Shown here: positions 37,592-48,313 of the stretch, piece by piece
Numbering within the stretch: position 1 is the first letter of the stretch
Layout: every line of letters starts with the position of its first letter
Source of the DNA: Pyrocephalus nanus
Lineage: Eukaryota; Chordata; Aves; Passeriformes; Tyrannidae
Reading direction: 5' to 3'
Length of the DNA stretch: 64,000 nucleotides
Assembly (NCBI GenBank): GCA_038380795.1
Contig: CM076275.1
Location: 994,501-1,058,500 of the forward strand
Made by a program: the position numbers and the translations under genes
Notes under the pieces: generated by a model
Told to the model about the DNA's origin: nothing
Databases searched by the model: none
Seen by the model: only the letters and a program-made list of their open reading frames with translations

Positions 37592-40500
37592 TGTGACCTG
37601 GTCAGAATTCCTGTAAAAGTCAGTGAGTCTGTATGGTTTGGCCAGGACATGGAATTCAAGAGATGGCACAGTTTAACATGGCTATACTTTTTTATTTAAA
37701 ATAATGTATTTTTCCTTAGTTGCCTGTATATTGTATGTTATATTAACATAATATTAAACTGGTATATATGATGGTTGTGAAATTCCATGTATTAAATGTG
37801 TTGTGCAGGGAAACTTGTTGGCAATCCTTGTTGAAATGTATAGAAATAAGGGTTCTAGATGTGTGTGTAAGTGCTAGACGTGTTAGTTCTAAACAGTTAA
37901 TGAAATCTTAAAACTAAGGCTGGTAGATCTGACTTATGCTTTGCACATAACTGGCAGCTTTCACTGTTGTCCCCTGTTGCACTGATCTGTGTTTGAATGT
38001 GGTTGCTGCAAACCTTTAAAAGCATCGAATCTTTTTATTTAATAATTCCTCACTGTGGCTGTTAACCTGATAGTGTTGTGTATCAAATACACAGTCCTCT
38101 TTTGCTGTCTCGCTGTACAGAGGAAGTAACTGGATAGGAAAAACATGAACTACAAAAGTCTGAGACATCTGAGAAGGGACCATGCTCTGCTGAAGTGCAG
38201 CAGAAATCAAGTGTGTCTAGTGATGCTTGTATTTGTATCAGTTTGTGTGGGATCTGCTGGCACTGTGGAGAATGAGACCTTGGATATGAAGGCAAAAAGA
38301 GCTTTTTTCCTTCTTTTAAGGCTGTGTTGCAGCGTTGCTTTGGCTGCTTCTTGTGCTTGAGGGCTGGAATTCTAAAATGTGTGTGAGCAGTTTTGTAATC
38401 TGAGCAGCAGAGGGGTTTCAGGGGGTGCTGTAACCCCAGGACTGGTTTCAGGGGGTGCTGTAACCCCAGGACTGGTTTCAGGGGGTGCTGTAACCCCAGG
38501 GCTGGTTTCAGGGGGTGCTGTAACCCCAGGACTGGGTGGCAGCAGAGGGGTTTCAGGGGGTGCTGTAACCCCAGGACTGGGTGGCAGCAGAGGGGTTTCA
38601 GGGGGTGCTGTAACCCCAGGACTGGTTGCAGGGGGTGCTGTAACCCCAGGACTGGTTTCAGGGGGTGCTGTAACCCCAGGACTGGTTGCAGGGGGTGCTG
38701 TAACCCCAGGACTGGTTTCAGGGGGTGCTGTAACCCCAGGACTGGTTTCAGGGGGTGCTGTAACCCCAGGACTGGTTTCAGGGGGTGCTGTAACCCCAGG
38801 GCTGGGTGGCAGCAGAGGGGCTGTGAGCACTGTGGCTCCAATCTTTCATCCCTACAAGTCTCTAGGCCAGTGCTCTACACTGAGGGTGAATTGGACTCCT
38901 CTGCAGTCAAACAGAAGGAACTGCCCAGTTTTCCCAGAACAGTAACCCCCTGGAACAGCTTCTGTGCTCCTGTGTAGGCTGTGCTGGGTCTCTGGCTGTG
39001 CTCTGATGAGAGGAGGAAAAATTCTGGTCTCTGCTAATAACCATTTGTTTGTGATGGCTGCTCTTTTTCTTTGATATTTATGCTGCTAATAGACACATAT
39101 CACTTTGATACATTGCTTTTGTGTCACAGAGAAAATGCATCTCCTTTGGACTGTGTGTGCTTTGTAACTCATCACATCAGCTCGTGGGCACCTCAGCAGC
39201 TCCTGTGCCATGAGGGGGGAAGGAGCTGTGACCTCCCTGCAATCTTAGGGTTACCTGGAGGATGGAAACTGTGATTGCTGACAGGAGGAGTGGAATCCTT
39301 CAGTGTGGCAGAGCACAAGGCAGCTCCTCAGGTGTGCTGAGCCCTTGCTCTGCAGTTACCAGTGTTCTTGTGAAGTACTGAGAGGAGTTAAAAGCCCTTT
39401 CTTACTGTCATGATGCCGTGGGGCTCTGGAACAGGTCTGTGACAGGATCTGTAATAGTTAAAACTGATCTTGGAAGGGCATATTTTACTCTGAATGATAT
39501 ATTCAATGCTATTCTAAACGAGTTGGAAGTTTTTCCCTGTGTTTTTAATGTGTTTTTTTGGGATCATGACCTAGAAGAACATACTGCTCTCTTTTGGGGG
39601 AGGAGGTGTCAGCTGAGTTCATCCAACATACGGATACAAACACTGGCATTTGTTTTCTCTAGCCCATTTACCTCCAGGTAAATGCTCAGTCCTCCTTGCT
39701 CTGAGCTGCAGTTGGTCTTGCTTGTGCAGAGCTGGCTGTATTGGGAACATGCTTGGATAGAGATGGGTTACCTTGTGTTTCATCCTCATCAAACAAAACA
39801 GACTGAAGTTGCTTCAGTGCTCTTTGAAGTCCCCTGTCCTTCCTGAGTCCAAGCAGGTAAATGCACAGCTGTGACCTGTCCTGGTTCTCAGGACCAGGGA
39901 CAACGTGGATTTCCTTTTTGTTACATCTTGTGCTAACATTTGCTGAATGATCTGTTTTTTGAGGGAGTTTCTCCTGAACTGTGCTTTCAAAAAGACAGCT
40001 GAAAGTTCCTTTACCTGACAGATATCAGTGGCTTCAAGATACCACTGTGGACCATGGCATTGCATTTAAAATATTTAAAACTTAACTATAAGGGCATAGG
40101 CTTTACAGTTAATGTTACAGTCCTGCTGCTAAAAACAATAGTACTCTGCATATTTAAGTGAGCCTTGAGGCAGAAAAAACCAATAAATAATTGCTTGCAC
40201 ACCTTTAATTGGCAGATTGGAGAAACTGGTTGTTATCTCCTGTTACAGAGGCTTGGAGAACAAATTATCTGCTCTTTAAGAGGACTTTATTTAAAGTGGA
40301 ATGCTGTCATGGTCTTGTACTCTGTCAGCTTGGCTTCCCTTTTAATTGGTGTGTTGAAGTTCTGGGAAGAAGTTTCCTGTAAAACCAAGGAGTCTGGCTG
40401 GCAGGTTCACCACTTGGGCCTTCTCTGTAGCCCTGGGCCATCTGTGAACGTCTGATGGGCCCATAATGTGTTTTAATGAGGAAGGGATTTGGTTTGTATG

Positions 40501-40986
40501 GGTTTTTTTAAGAGCTTAATACAGCCATTGCCATCCCAGGTCAGTACATGCTCTATAGTATTTATCAAAACTCATATTACATAAATTACTGTGTGCTCAT
40601 CTTTGCCTCTTGCTACCAGAAGATTTCCCTCATTCCAGAACATTGACTTTAGCATTGAGGTTTCTGCTTTATGTTGTTTAATGTTGTGTAAATGAATTAT
40701 TTCATATTTAACTTGTTCCTGATCCTTTAAGAGGAGGAGAAATGGTCCTTAGTGCCTTTCACTGACTACACTGTCTGCACATGTCCAGCTTTCACCTTTC
40801 TCCACAGTTCTGCTTAGCCAGGCCTGTATAGAGGGAAAACCTGCTAGTCTGTATAACTTGTCTTCCTATTTATTGGTTTTCTAACGGTTTATTTTTGATT
40901 ATTCTTTGTTTTATGTTTAAAGTTAATTCATTATACTGTAAATATCAGTATTGTGCCCCCAGAGCATGTTCATACCATGAAATAAA
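37592..40986 (+). other. KIF3A: KIF3A 3'UTR with early and late polyadenylation signals
   Basis: After the stop the sequence is AT-rich and gene-free. ATTAAA at 37753-37758 could end a short message. AATAAA at 40981-40986, followed by a GT-rich stretch, fits a long 3'UTR of about 3.4 kb, similar to mammals. A 30-bp minisatellite lies inside it. The IL4 gene on the other strand ends about 560 bases further on, so the two are convergent and close. Confidence 0.65.
38404..38820. repeat. 30-bp minisatellite in the KIF3A 3'UTR
   Basis: The unit 'gtttcagggggtgctgtaac' plus 'cccaggactg' is repeated about 13 times at exact 30-base spacing. Three places are interrupted by 'ggtggcagcagaggg'. G-runs recur once per unit. 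Since 30 is divisible by three, stop-free frames appear on both strands and are spurious. Confidence 0.95.
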
Positions 40987-41546
40987 ATCCTTGGTTCCTA
41001 GTTCCACCTCTATGCATGGTTTTTCTGATGACATTATGCACACAGCATCTTTCTAACTCAGTTGTGTCAGGAGCTCCAGTCTCTGGTGCTGGAGGAACTT
41101 GAACCACTGCCCAGGTCTGCCCAGGCTGGAATCCTCCCCAAGGAGAGGTTTGATTCCCTACTGCCATTTCCCTGCTGTTGCTGCTGGAGCCTCTGCACTG
41201 CTGGGCCACAATGGGCTGTGCCCTCTGTAAATCCCATATATGTAAATGTAGGGTTGTAATACAGGCTAGAGGTGAAGGGAAGGAGAGCTGAGGGCTTGCT
41301 TGGCTCCAGCCCTGGCATCTTTCTGGGTTCACAGATTCCAGAGCAGGTCCCATTTGTGGCCTGGCTTCTCCCCTCTGCCTTGTCTTGCTCTCCCTCTGCT
41401 TAGACCTGTATGTTAGCATGAGCCTCAATCCCATAGCAGGACAACCCCTTACAGCACCACCCCAGTGCCTGTGAACTTGGAACTCTCTTAACTGTTGCCT
41501 TGTGTACCATCCTATGCAATGCCAAGAAACTTAGTCCAAAAATACA

Positions 41547-41552
41547 TTTATT
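41547..41552 (-). terminator. IL4 polyadenylation signal
   Basis: TTTATT on the plus strand, AATAAA on the minus strand, about 80 bases after the IL4 stop, in AT-rich sequence. This would give a very short 3'UTR. Confidence 0.65.
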
Positions 41553-41631
41553 TAGAGAATTATTATAAATAATCTTTGAAAAATAGACTCATATAGTTTA
41601 AAAACAAACAAATTTGGTTTTAAGTGTTTTT

Positions 41632-44168
41632 TCACTTCTGACTCTTGTACTGTTCTTGAAGGACTCGGTGTAATTCCTTGAGGAAGCTCCTCAGTGAGGT
41701 GGTGCTGCCTGCTGCCACAGGACAGGGTGCCTGGAACGGGAGGAAGGGAATGTTAGGAAGCTTGCTGGGGAGGGATCGGGTTGAGGAAGGGAATGTTAGG
41801 AAGCTTGCTGGGGAGGGATTGGGTTGAGGAAGGGAATGTTAGGAAGCTTGCTGGGGAGGGATTGGGTTGAGGAAGGGAATGTTAGGAAGCTTGCTGGGGA
41901 GGGATCGGGTTCTGCAGCCTGGGCTGGACCCTTGAGGGTGGTGGGAGAGCAAAAGAAAAGCAGTGAGGGAGGGAGGAGCTGGCGGGTGGGGGCAGTGCAG
42001 GAGCTGTGCCTCACCTGGTGCTCCAGCCTGTGCCCCCGCAGCAGGCCCAGCAGGTTGATGTAAACGCCCTCGAGGTGCCTGTGGCAGCTCCAGCCTTCCC
42101 GAGCCACGGTGGCAGCTTGGCACAGGATCTCCATGGTGTCACCGTGCTGGGGAGAGCGAAACTCCTCAGTACAGCCACGGCTTCATGAGTGGAAAAAACC
42201 CAATAAACCCCCACCCTGCAAATAATTTATTTCTGTTGTGCAGGTGCAGAGTGCAGTCTGAGATGCCAGAGCCTCCCTGAAGCTTCCCATCCCTGTCCTG
42301 CATGGAGTGCCATCAGCCCCTGGCAGAGGCCATGGCAGAGGGTGGCACAGCAGTGAGCACCCCTGTGCTGGAGCATCCTGCTCCTGCTGCAGGTGTGGGA
42401 TCCTGAGCTCGGGGAGCTGCTCCCTGGGAGTTCCCTGGGAGTGAAGCTGCTTTGGGCAGGCAGAGGTGCTGCAGGAATAACTGAAGTGCCTGGAAAGAGG
42501 TTGCCTTCATTAGGGGCTTTGAGAAGTCCTGTAGCAGACACGTGGAAGATGAGGAGCTAAGAAGTGAATGCTGGTGGCAATAAGAAAAATACTTGACTTT
42601 CTTCCCTGGGATGTTCCCAGTGCCCCCTCACGGGCAGGTCCCTGAGAGCTCTGCCTGCTCCATCTCCTCGGCCCTCACCCCAACAGCAGCTTTAAGGCAG
42701 TGACAGCTCTGGGAATGTGGGGCTGTGCAGCATTTTGGGCACCTCTCCTCGCTCCCAGGGCCCGGCCCTGCGGCAGGAGGGGTGTGGGGACCCCCCCAGG
42801 GCTGCTCAGCCCCAGCCCCCCAGGGAAGGCTGCCAGGTGAGCCCGTGGGCTCTCTGTGGGAACAGGAACTCTGGGGCCGGGAGCAGGGCTTGGGCAGCAG
42901 CTTTCAGAGCAGAAAGAGGCTCTGCTATTGAAACTTGTGCTGACTGGAGAGCTGTCCCCAGGTAAGGGGCTCGGGAGGGACAGGGGGTGTAACCAGCACT
43001 GGGGGTGCTGAGCAGGGACAGCACTGCCAGGGCTGAGCAGGGACAGCACTGCCAGGGCTGAGCAGGGACAGCACTGCCAGGGCTGGGGGGCTGAGCAGGG
43101 ACAGCACTGCCAGGGCTGAGCAGGGACAGCACTGCCAGGGCTGAGCAGGGACAGCACTGCCAGGGCTGAGCAGGGACAGCACTGCCAGGGCTGAGCAGGG
43201 ACAGCACTGCCAGGGCTGAGCAGGGACAGCACTGGGGGGGCTGAGCAGGGACAGCACTGGGGGGGCTGAGCAGGGACAGCACTGCCAGGGCTGGGGGGCT
43301 GAGCAGGGACAGCACTGCCAGGGCTGAGCAGGGACAGCACTGGGGGGCTGAGCAGGGACAGCACTGCCAGGGCTGGGGGGCTGAGCAGGGACAGCACTGG
43401 GGGGCTGAGCAGGGACAGCACTGCGAGGCACAGGGACACAGCCCTCTCTTCCTTCTGGAAAAGCTGAACCCCCCCAGCCTGCTAGAGCACAGGCCCATCC
43501 CTCCCCCTGTCCCCAGGGTAGGCAGAAGCTGCTGATGCTGCTTTGGGTGGAGGTAGAGGTGGGTTGGGAAGGTGAGGGTGAGGTCCCACTGGGCAGCCCA
43601 GCCCTGATCCTGGTGGCTCACAGCGGACTCCTTGCTCCTCCACAGCCCCACACCAGAACAGGGGGCATCCTGGGCTTCCCACCTGCCCCTGGCTGCCCTG
43701 TGCTCCCCTCTGCCCCCAGCAGCCCCTCCCCGTACCCATCAGGGCTGTATGACTATTTTTGAACAGGGACAAGCTAGTTTTTCTTTCTTACCTTACTGTC
43801 TGCAAAAATATCGGTCACGTTCATCTCGTTACAGGAAACCTTTACCAAGACACAGAGGAGAGGAGCAGTCAGGCTGGAGGCAGCGCTGCCCATCCTGACA
43901 CGTGGCCACACAGACACCTTCCCAGCACGGAGCCCTGTGCTCGGCACCTCCCTCTGACTCAGCTGTCCCCAGGCTGCCGAAACAGCCTGTCCCTCCCCTC
44001 AGGTAAAGCCCCAGCCAGCCCTACCTGTGCATGCTGGAGCTGGTGCAGCCGCCTGATGCTCTCCCTCAGCATGTTGGCCCGCAGTGCGTGTGTCCAGGGA
44101 CTGACCACGGCACCCTGGCAGGCCAGCAGTGCCAGGAAGGGCAGCAGCACCCGGGCCAGGATGCTCAT
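41632..44168 (-). CDS. IL4: IL4, interleukin-4
   Basis: Type-2 cytokine, secreted four-helix ligand of the IL4 receptor. Four phase-0 exons: 44025-44168, 43792-43839, 42015-42146, 41632-41730 (TGA at 41632-41634), 140 residues. An upstream in-frame ATG at 44177 would add MQA. I chose 44168 because MSILARVLLPFLALLACQG is a clean signal peptide. Exon 2 encodes VSCNEMNVTDIFADSK (with sequon NVT), exon 3 MEILCQAATVAREGWSCH then LEGVYINLLGLL, exon 4 APCPVAAGSTTSLRSFL then LHRVLQ. These resemble chicken IL4 as I remember it. Four mature cysteines (VSC, ILC, WSC, APC) are present. Four phase-0 exons and the place between KIF3A and IL13 are as in other vertebrates. Confidence 0.93.
41741..41905. repeat. 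43-bp minisatellite in IL4 intron 3, about 4 copies
   Basis: The unit begins 'gaatgttaggaagcttgctg' and continues 'gggagggatt...gaggaagg'. Starts at 41748, 41791, 41834 and 41877 are exactly 43 apart. It begins only about 10-20 bases from the exon 4 acceptor (41730), so the array contains or abuts the branch-point region. Confidence 0.93.
43005..43430. repeat. 25-bp minisatellite in IL4 intron 2, about 17 copies
   Basis: The unit 'gcactgccagggctgagcag' plus 'ggaca'. Some copies carry GGGGGG in place of CCAGGG. Repeating stop-free frames on the minus strand (SAVPAQPW-like) are spurious. Confidence 0.95.
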
Positions 44169-44250
44169 GGCCTGCACTGGCTCAGCTCACAGGCTCTGGA
44201 TATTTTGGTCCTCTGTACCTGTGTGTGCATTTCTGGAGGGAGCACCTCAA

Positions 44251-44325
44251 TTTATGGCTGTAAAGATTGCTGAATCAGAAGGAAAAACTTATTTTTCCCT
44301 TATCTGCACTTTCCAAAGTTGCTCC
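44251..44325 (-). promoter_or_regulatory. IL4: IL4 proximal promoter: TATA-like box, paired NFAT cores, GATA site
   Basis: Minus-strand CATAAA (44256 to 44251) lies about 85 bases before the start codon. Upstream, 44281-44298 is an inverted repeat GGAAAAA-CTTA-TTTTTCC, two opposed NFAT-type GGAAA cores. AGATAA (GATA) adjoins it and a further GGAAAG core follows. Mammalian IL4 promoters are built from NFAT-containing P elements and bind GATA3. Motifs are seen; their use is inferred. Confidence 0.5.
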
Positions 44326-47019
44326 CAATTAGGACAACAGGTCTTTTTTCGTGCAAGTCAAAATTTTCTTCTGATCTTGCATGATGTTTCAATGTAGGAA
44401 ATTTCCACAGAGAGATAACGGTGGTAGGAGTCAGCTCACACACAGGAGTGTGTAAAGGTGCCTGCTCTGGGGATTCTCCATTTCTCCATATCCCAAGGCT
44501 TTCTCTACATCACGAGCTGGAAGTGGCTGAACTGGGGAGCCCACTGCACTCTAGTAATGGAGCTTTGCTTTTTCTTTTCCTCTAAAAGTGTCCTGTTAGT
44601 CCTTCTACCACGTTTCATTTGAATATCTCCAGATCAGGCAAAGCATCCTTCATCTGCATAATGATTTCTGTCCCTGGGTTTCTTAAGCCAGGGAGGAACA
44701 GAAAGTGTGGCAGAGCCACGTGGAGACAAAACCCACCTGGGCAGGAGCAGGGCATCACCCCAGGGGGTTGTGGAGAGCTGGGGGCCCTCCTGAGCAGACA
44801 GGACCCCAAAACAGTGTGGCCCCCTGCGAGGATGTGGACAAGGGACAGGGAGCTGCTAAGGGAGGTCCTGTGGTGTCAGTGCTGGGGAAGTGGTTTCTGG
44901 CTCTGCTCCAGCATCTCAGGGAGCTGGAGGCTGCCCCATCCATCCTGCCCTGCTCAGGGAACAGCCTGAGCCTTTGGCTGATGGACTCCACCAGCCCCCC
45001 AGTGCTACCCCAGCAGATCACACCGAGAGACAAGCTGAGCTGGGAAACTTTGGAGTTTTGTAATAACTAATAGGGATTTTTCTAACTCAAACAGCAACCT
45101 GCCATCAGATGCTTGATAAGCATCTTGTGATGAATCCAGGAGCAGCCACCCTGAGAGTGATGTTTGTCTAATTCTGACAGGCCCCAGATGGAGGGAGATG
45201 AAGCCCCTGACTCAGAGAGGCCTTTGTGAGGGATTTGCCCGTGGAGCTGCCATTTCCTACCTGCCCTACTTGTGCTGGAGAGCAGTGAGGGAGCTCTGGC
45301 TGCAGCGCTGCATCCCTGGCCTGCATGGATGGTGAGTGCTCCCTGGGGTGCCCGGGGAGATCCCACTGCTCTGGGATGAGTGGTGGTGGGAGGATCCCTG
45401 CCTGGAAGTGGTGCTGCAGAAGGGGATGGAGGCAGTAGCCCCATTCTGCAGACACAGTGATTTCCCCAGTGATGATGGTGGGATGCTCTAAAGCTGGAGT
45501 AAGTGAACAGAAAATGCTCAAATCACAGAAAAATTTAACCTTTGAGCTGCTCAGGCTGAATCATGGTGGAAAACTGCATCACTGCATGATGGGAAGTCAG
45601 CAGCCCTGCTGGGTTTGTGTGGCAGGGGTTTGGAAGTGGGAGGCTGCAGGGCTGGCTTCTGTGAGAAGCTGCTGGAAGCTTCCCTGTGCCCAGTGGAGCC
45701 AATGGCAGTGGCTCCAGGAGGGCCCCTCTGCTGGGCAAGGCTGAGCCCATGGGCAGTGCTGGCAGTGCCTCAGGACAATGGTTTTTAGAAGGGGAAAAAA
45801 CCCTGCAAAAGCACAGCGGGAGGAGGAGGGAGAGAAAATCAGGGTGAAGTTAAGGCTGGGAAGAAGGAAGAAGTGGGGTGAAGGTGTTTAAAGATTCAGT
45901 TTTTATTTCTCATTGTCCTATTCTGATTTGATTGGCAGTAAATTTAATTAATTATTTTTTCCCCAGGTTGAATCTGTTTTGCTCATGACAGTAAGTGCTG
46001 AGTGTTCTCTCCCTGTCCTTATCCCAACCCTCAAGCCTTTCCTGTATCCTCCCCACTGCCCAGCTGAGGGTGACACGGGGGCTTTGGTGGGACCCTGATG
46101 TCCATCCAGGGTCAATCCAACAGAACAGTGAAGGAAAACTTCCCATGTCGTTTCCCAGGGGTGGGATGCAGCTGATGGCAGAGATGGCCCCATCCCTCAC
46201 TGCAGGGATGGCTCCAGCCCCAGGGGAGTCCCCAGTGTTTCTGGAGCCCTGGCTGTGCCTGTGTCCCAGCCACCACCCAGGGAGGAACCTGCCCATTTTC
46301 CCACCAAGGGAAGGGGCTTGATTCACAAATGTGCCCTGAGCTTTCCTCCTTTGTCTTTCTGCCCCTTGGGCTCTGTTTTGGAGCATCTCCCATCCCATGA
46401 GGGTCCTGCCCAGGCCCTGGTGCCCACAGCGCTGGGAGTTACCCAGAGCAAATCCCAAGGATGCTGTTGACCCCCATCTCACACATCTAGAGCCATTTCC
46501 TACATTTGTAACAATTCCCAGCAGTTCTTTGGTGGATTTCTTTCCTGCATGTGTTCCTGTGCTGCTGGCCCCAGGCAGGCTCTGGCCCCTGAGCCAGCCC
46601 CACCCCTTCCCCAGCCCATCAGACAAACCTTTCCCTGCCTGCAGCTCCACTCTGCACCCACTGGCTCCTCTTCCAGCCCCCAGAGCACCCAGATCCCAGC
46701 CTGCCCCCAGCACACCCCTCCACCACGGCCTCCTTCCCAAACAGGGGCTCCCATCCTTCCTTCTCCAGTCCTTCCCTTCCCTCTGCATTTCCTGAGCCAC
46801 AACTCAGGTGGGTTCTTTGGTGCCTTTGGCTTTCTTGAAGCCTTTCTCTCAGTGGCAGACTGGGGAAATTTGCTGTATTTTGCCCCAAAAAGGCAGCAAT
46901 CCCCACCCCACCCCCCGTGCCGACTGACCAAGGAGGCAGCACCTCCCAGTGCTCATTTACTGCTGAGGGCAGAGGGAATCAACACAAACCACGGGCACCA
47001 AGAGCTCCTTTTTCAGTCA
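44300..47019. other. IL4-IL13 intergenic interval
   Basis: No exon, RNA gene or transposon recognised. Reading frames here have neither splice context nor family resemblance. In mammals this interval holds a conserved enhancer (CNS-1). I could not locate a counterpart by eye. C-rich sequence dominates 46380-46930. Confidence 0.5.
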
Positions 47020-48313
47020 TTTATTGCTTAAGCCCTGAGACACTTTAAGAACATCAGTGCATAGTTGATACAAAAAAAAATAATAAAATGAAGACATTCT
47101 AATACATGATAATTTGAATATATTAACTCTCATAATACAACTGTTTTAAATAGAGGGAAGAACAATAAATTATGAATCAACACGTTCATTTGTTGCTGTT
47201 CCCTAAAATGAGGTAGCAGTATTTTAAATATGACTGTATTCCACAGAACTATAAATTCCCTGAAAGCCTGAATACTGGCTTTTCCTTTTTATTTTGGGTT
47301 CCAAGCAAAGAAAAGCTTTAAACAGACAGCACTTTTTGGTCTTGAATCTTTAGATTACACACTATAAAAATAAGTTATTTAAATAACATATAATAATAAA
47401 TAAAATCCAGAAATATGATGCTGATGAGCACCCGTGAGATCCAAAGTTCTGCTGCAGACTCTCCTGTCTTCACTATTAATAACTTAAAAGCCACTGACGA
47501 TAGAAGAGACACCCTGAAGCTGCAGTAACAGTTCCAGCACCCCCCACCCCCTTTCCCCTCCCAGCTTTTGCTCTCCAAAGCTGCACTTCCCCAGCTCTGC
47601 TCCCAGGAGTTGTCCCCCCGCAGCTGCTGCAGCGACACGTTAGCAAAAAATGCATCATTTCAGACTAGATTTTGATCTTTTTAGGAAGAGAAGATGATTG
47701 TGAAGAAACCTCCCTCCATGAAGGGGAACAGGAAGCAGATAATCTGGTTTTGGTTTTGGTAGGTGCTGCAGGAGAAGATGAATGAGTTAAGAGCTGGGGC
47801 TCCCTGCAGCCGCTCCAGGATGCTCTCCAGGGCTCTCCCCGGGCTGGGCAAACCCTCCCACAGCCTGCAGGTGATCACACCCCTGGGATGGGAGGGAGGG
47901 TCCCATCCCAGCCGATCACACCCCTGGGATGGGAGGGAGGGTCCCATCCCAGCCGATCACACCCCTGGGATGGGAGGGAGGGTCCCATCCCAGCCGATCA
48001 CACCCCTGGGATGGGAGGGAGGGCAAGGGGCAGCCTCATCAAACGAGAGCTCTCCTGCTGAGGTGGGGAACACTAAACACGGGGCACTGGGGTGGGCAGT
48101 TGGGGACAGGGGGGTGCCAGCCGGGCAGGGACATTTCCCGCAGCAGCCGAGCGGCCCCGGGACCCGGCGGACCCTCCAGGACAGGTCGGGTTGGGTTCAG
48201 GAGGGCTGGGGCAGGGCTGAGGAAGTGCGTGCAATGAGAAGCAAAATAAAAAACCCCTCTGCAAACCCTATTTTCGCTCTGCCAGCAGGGACATCCCTGG
48301 GGTGGCAGCGGTG
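47020..48313 (-). other. IL13: IL13 3'UTR with AU-rich element and polyadenylation signal
   Basis: Minus-strand AATAAA at 47025 to 47020 is the best signal downstream of the stop. On the way the minus strand carries TTATTTATTA (about 47403 to 47394) and further ATTTA motifs in an AT-rich stretch (47040-47420). This is the AU-rich class that destabilises cytokine messages. A 41-bp tandem repeat lies at 47873-48025. Confidence 0.55.
47873..48025. repeat. 41-bp minisatellite, about 4 copies, downstream of IL13
   Basis: The unit starts 'gatcacacccctgggatggg'. Copies begin at 47873, 47914, 47955 and 47996, exactly 41 apart and nearly identical. Confidence 0.95.

Noticed and set aside
38083..38945. 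Open frames of 252 (minus) and 188 (plus) codons
   Set aside because: Products of the exact 30-bp repeat. Both strands are open at once and neither has coding context.
42675..43651. Minus-strand open frames of 254-281 codons
   Set aside because: They run through the 25-bp IL4-intron minisatellite. The residues are Ser-Ala-Val-Pro-Ala-Gln-Pro repeats and the frame continues into plain intron.
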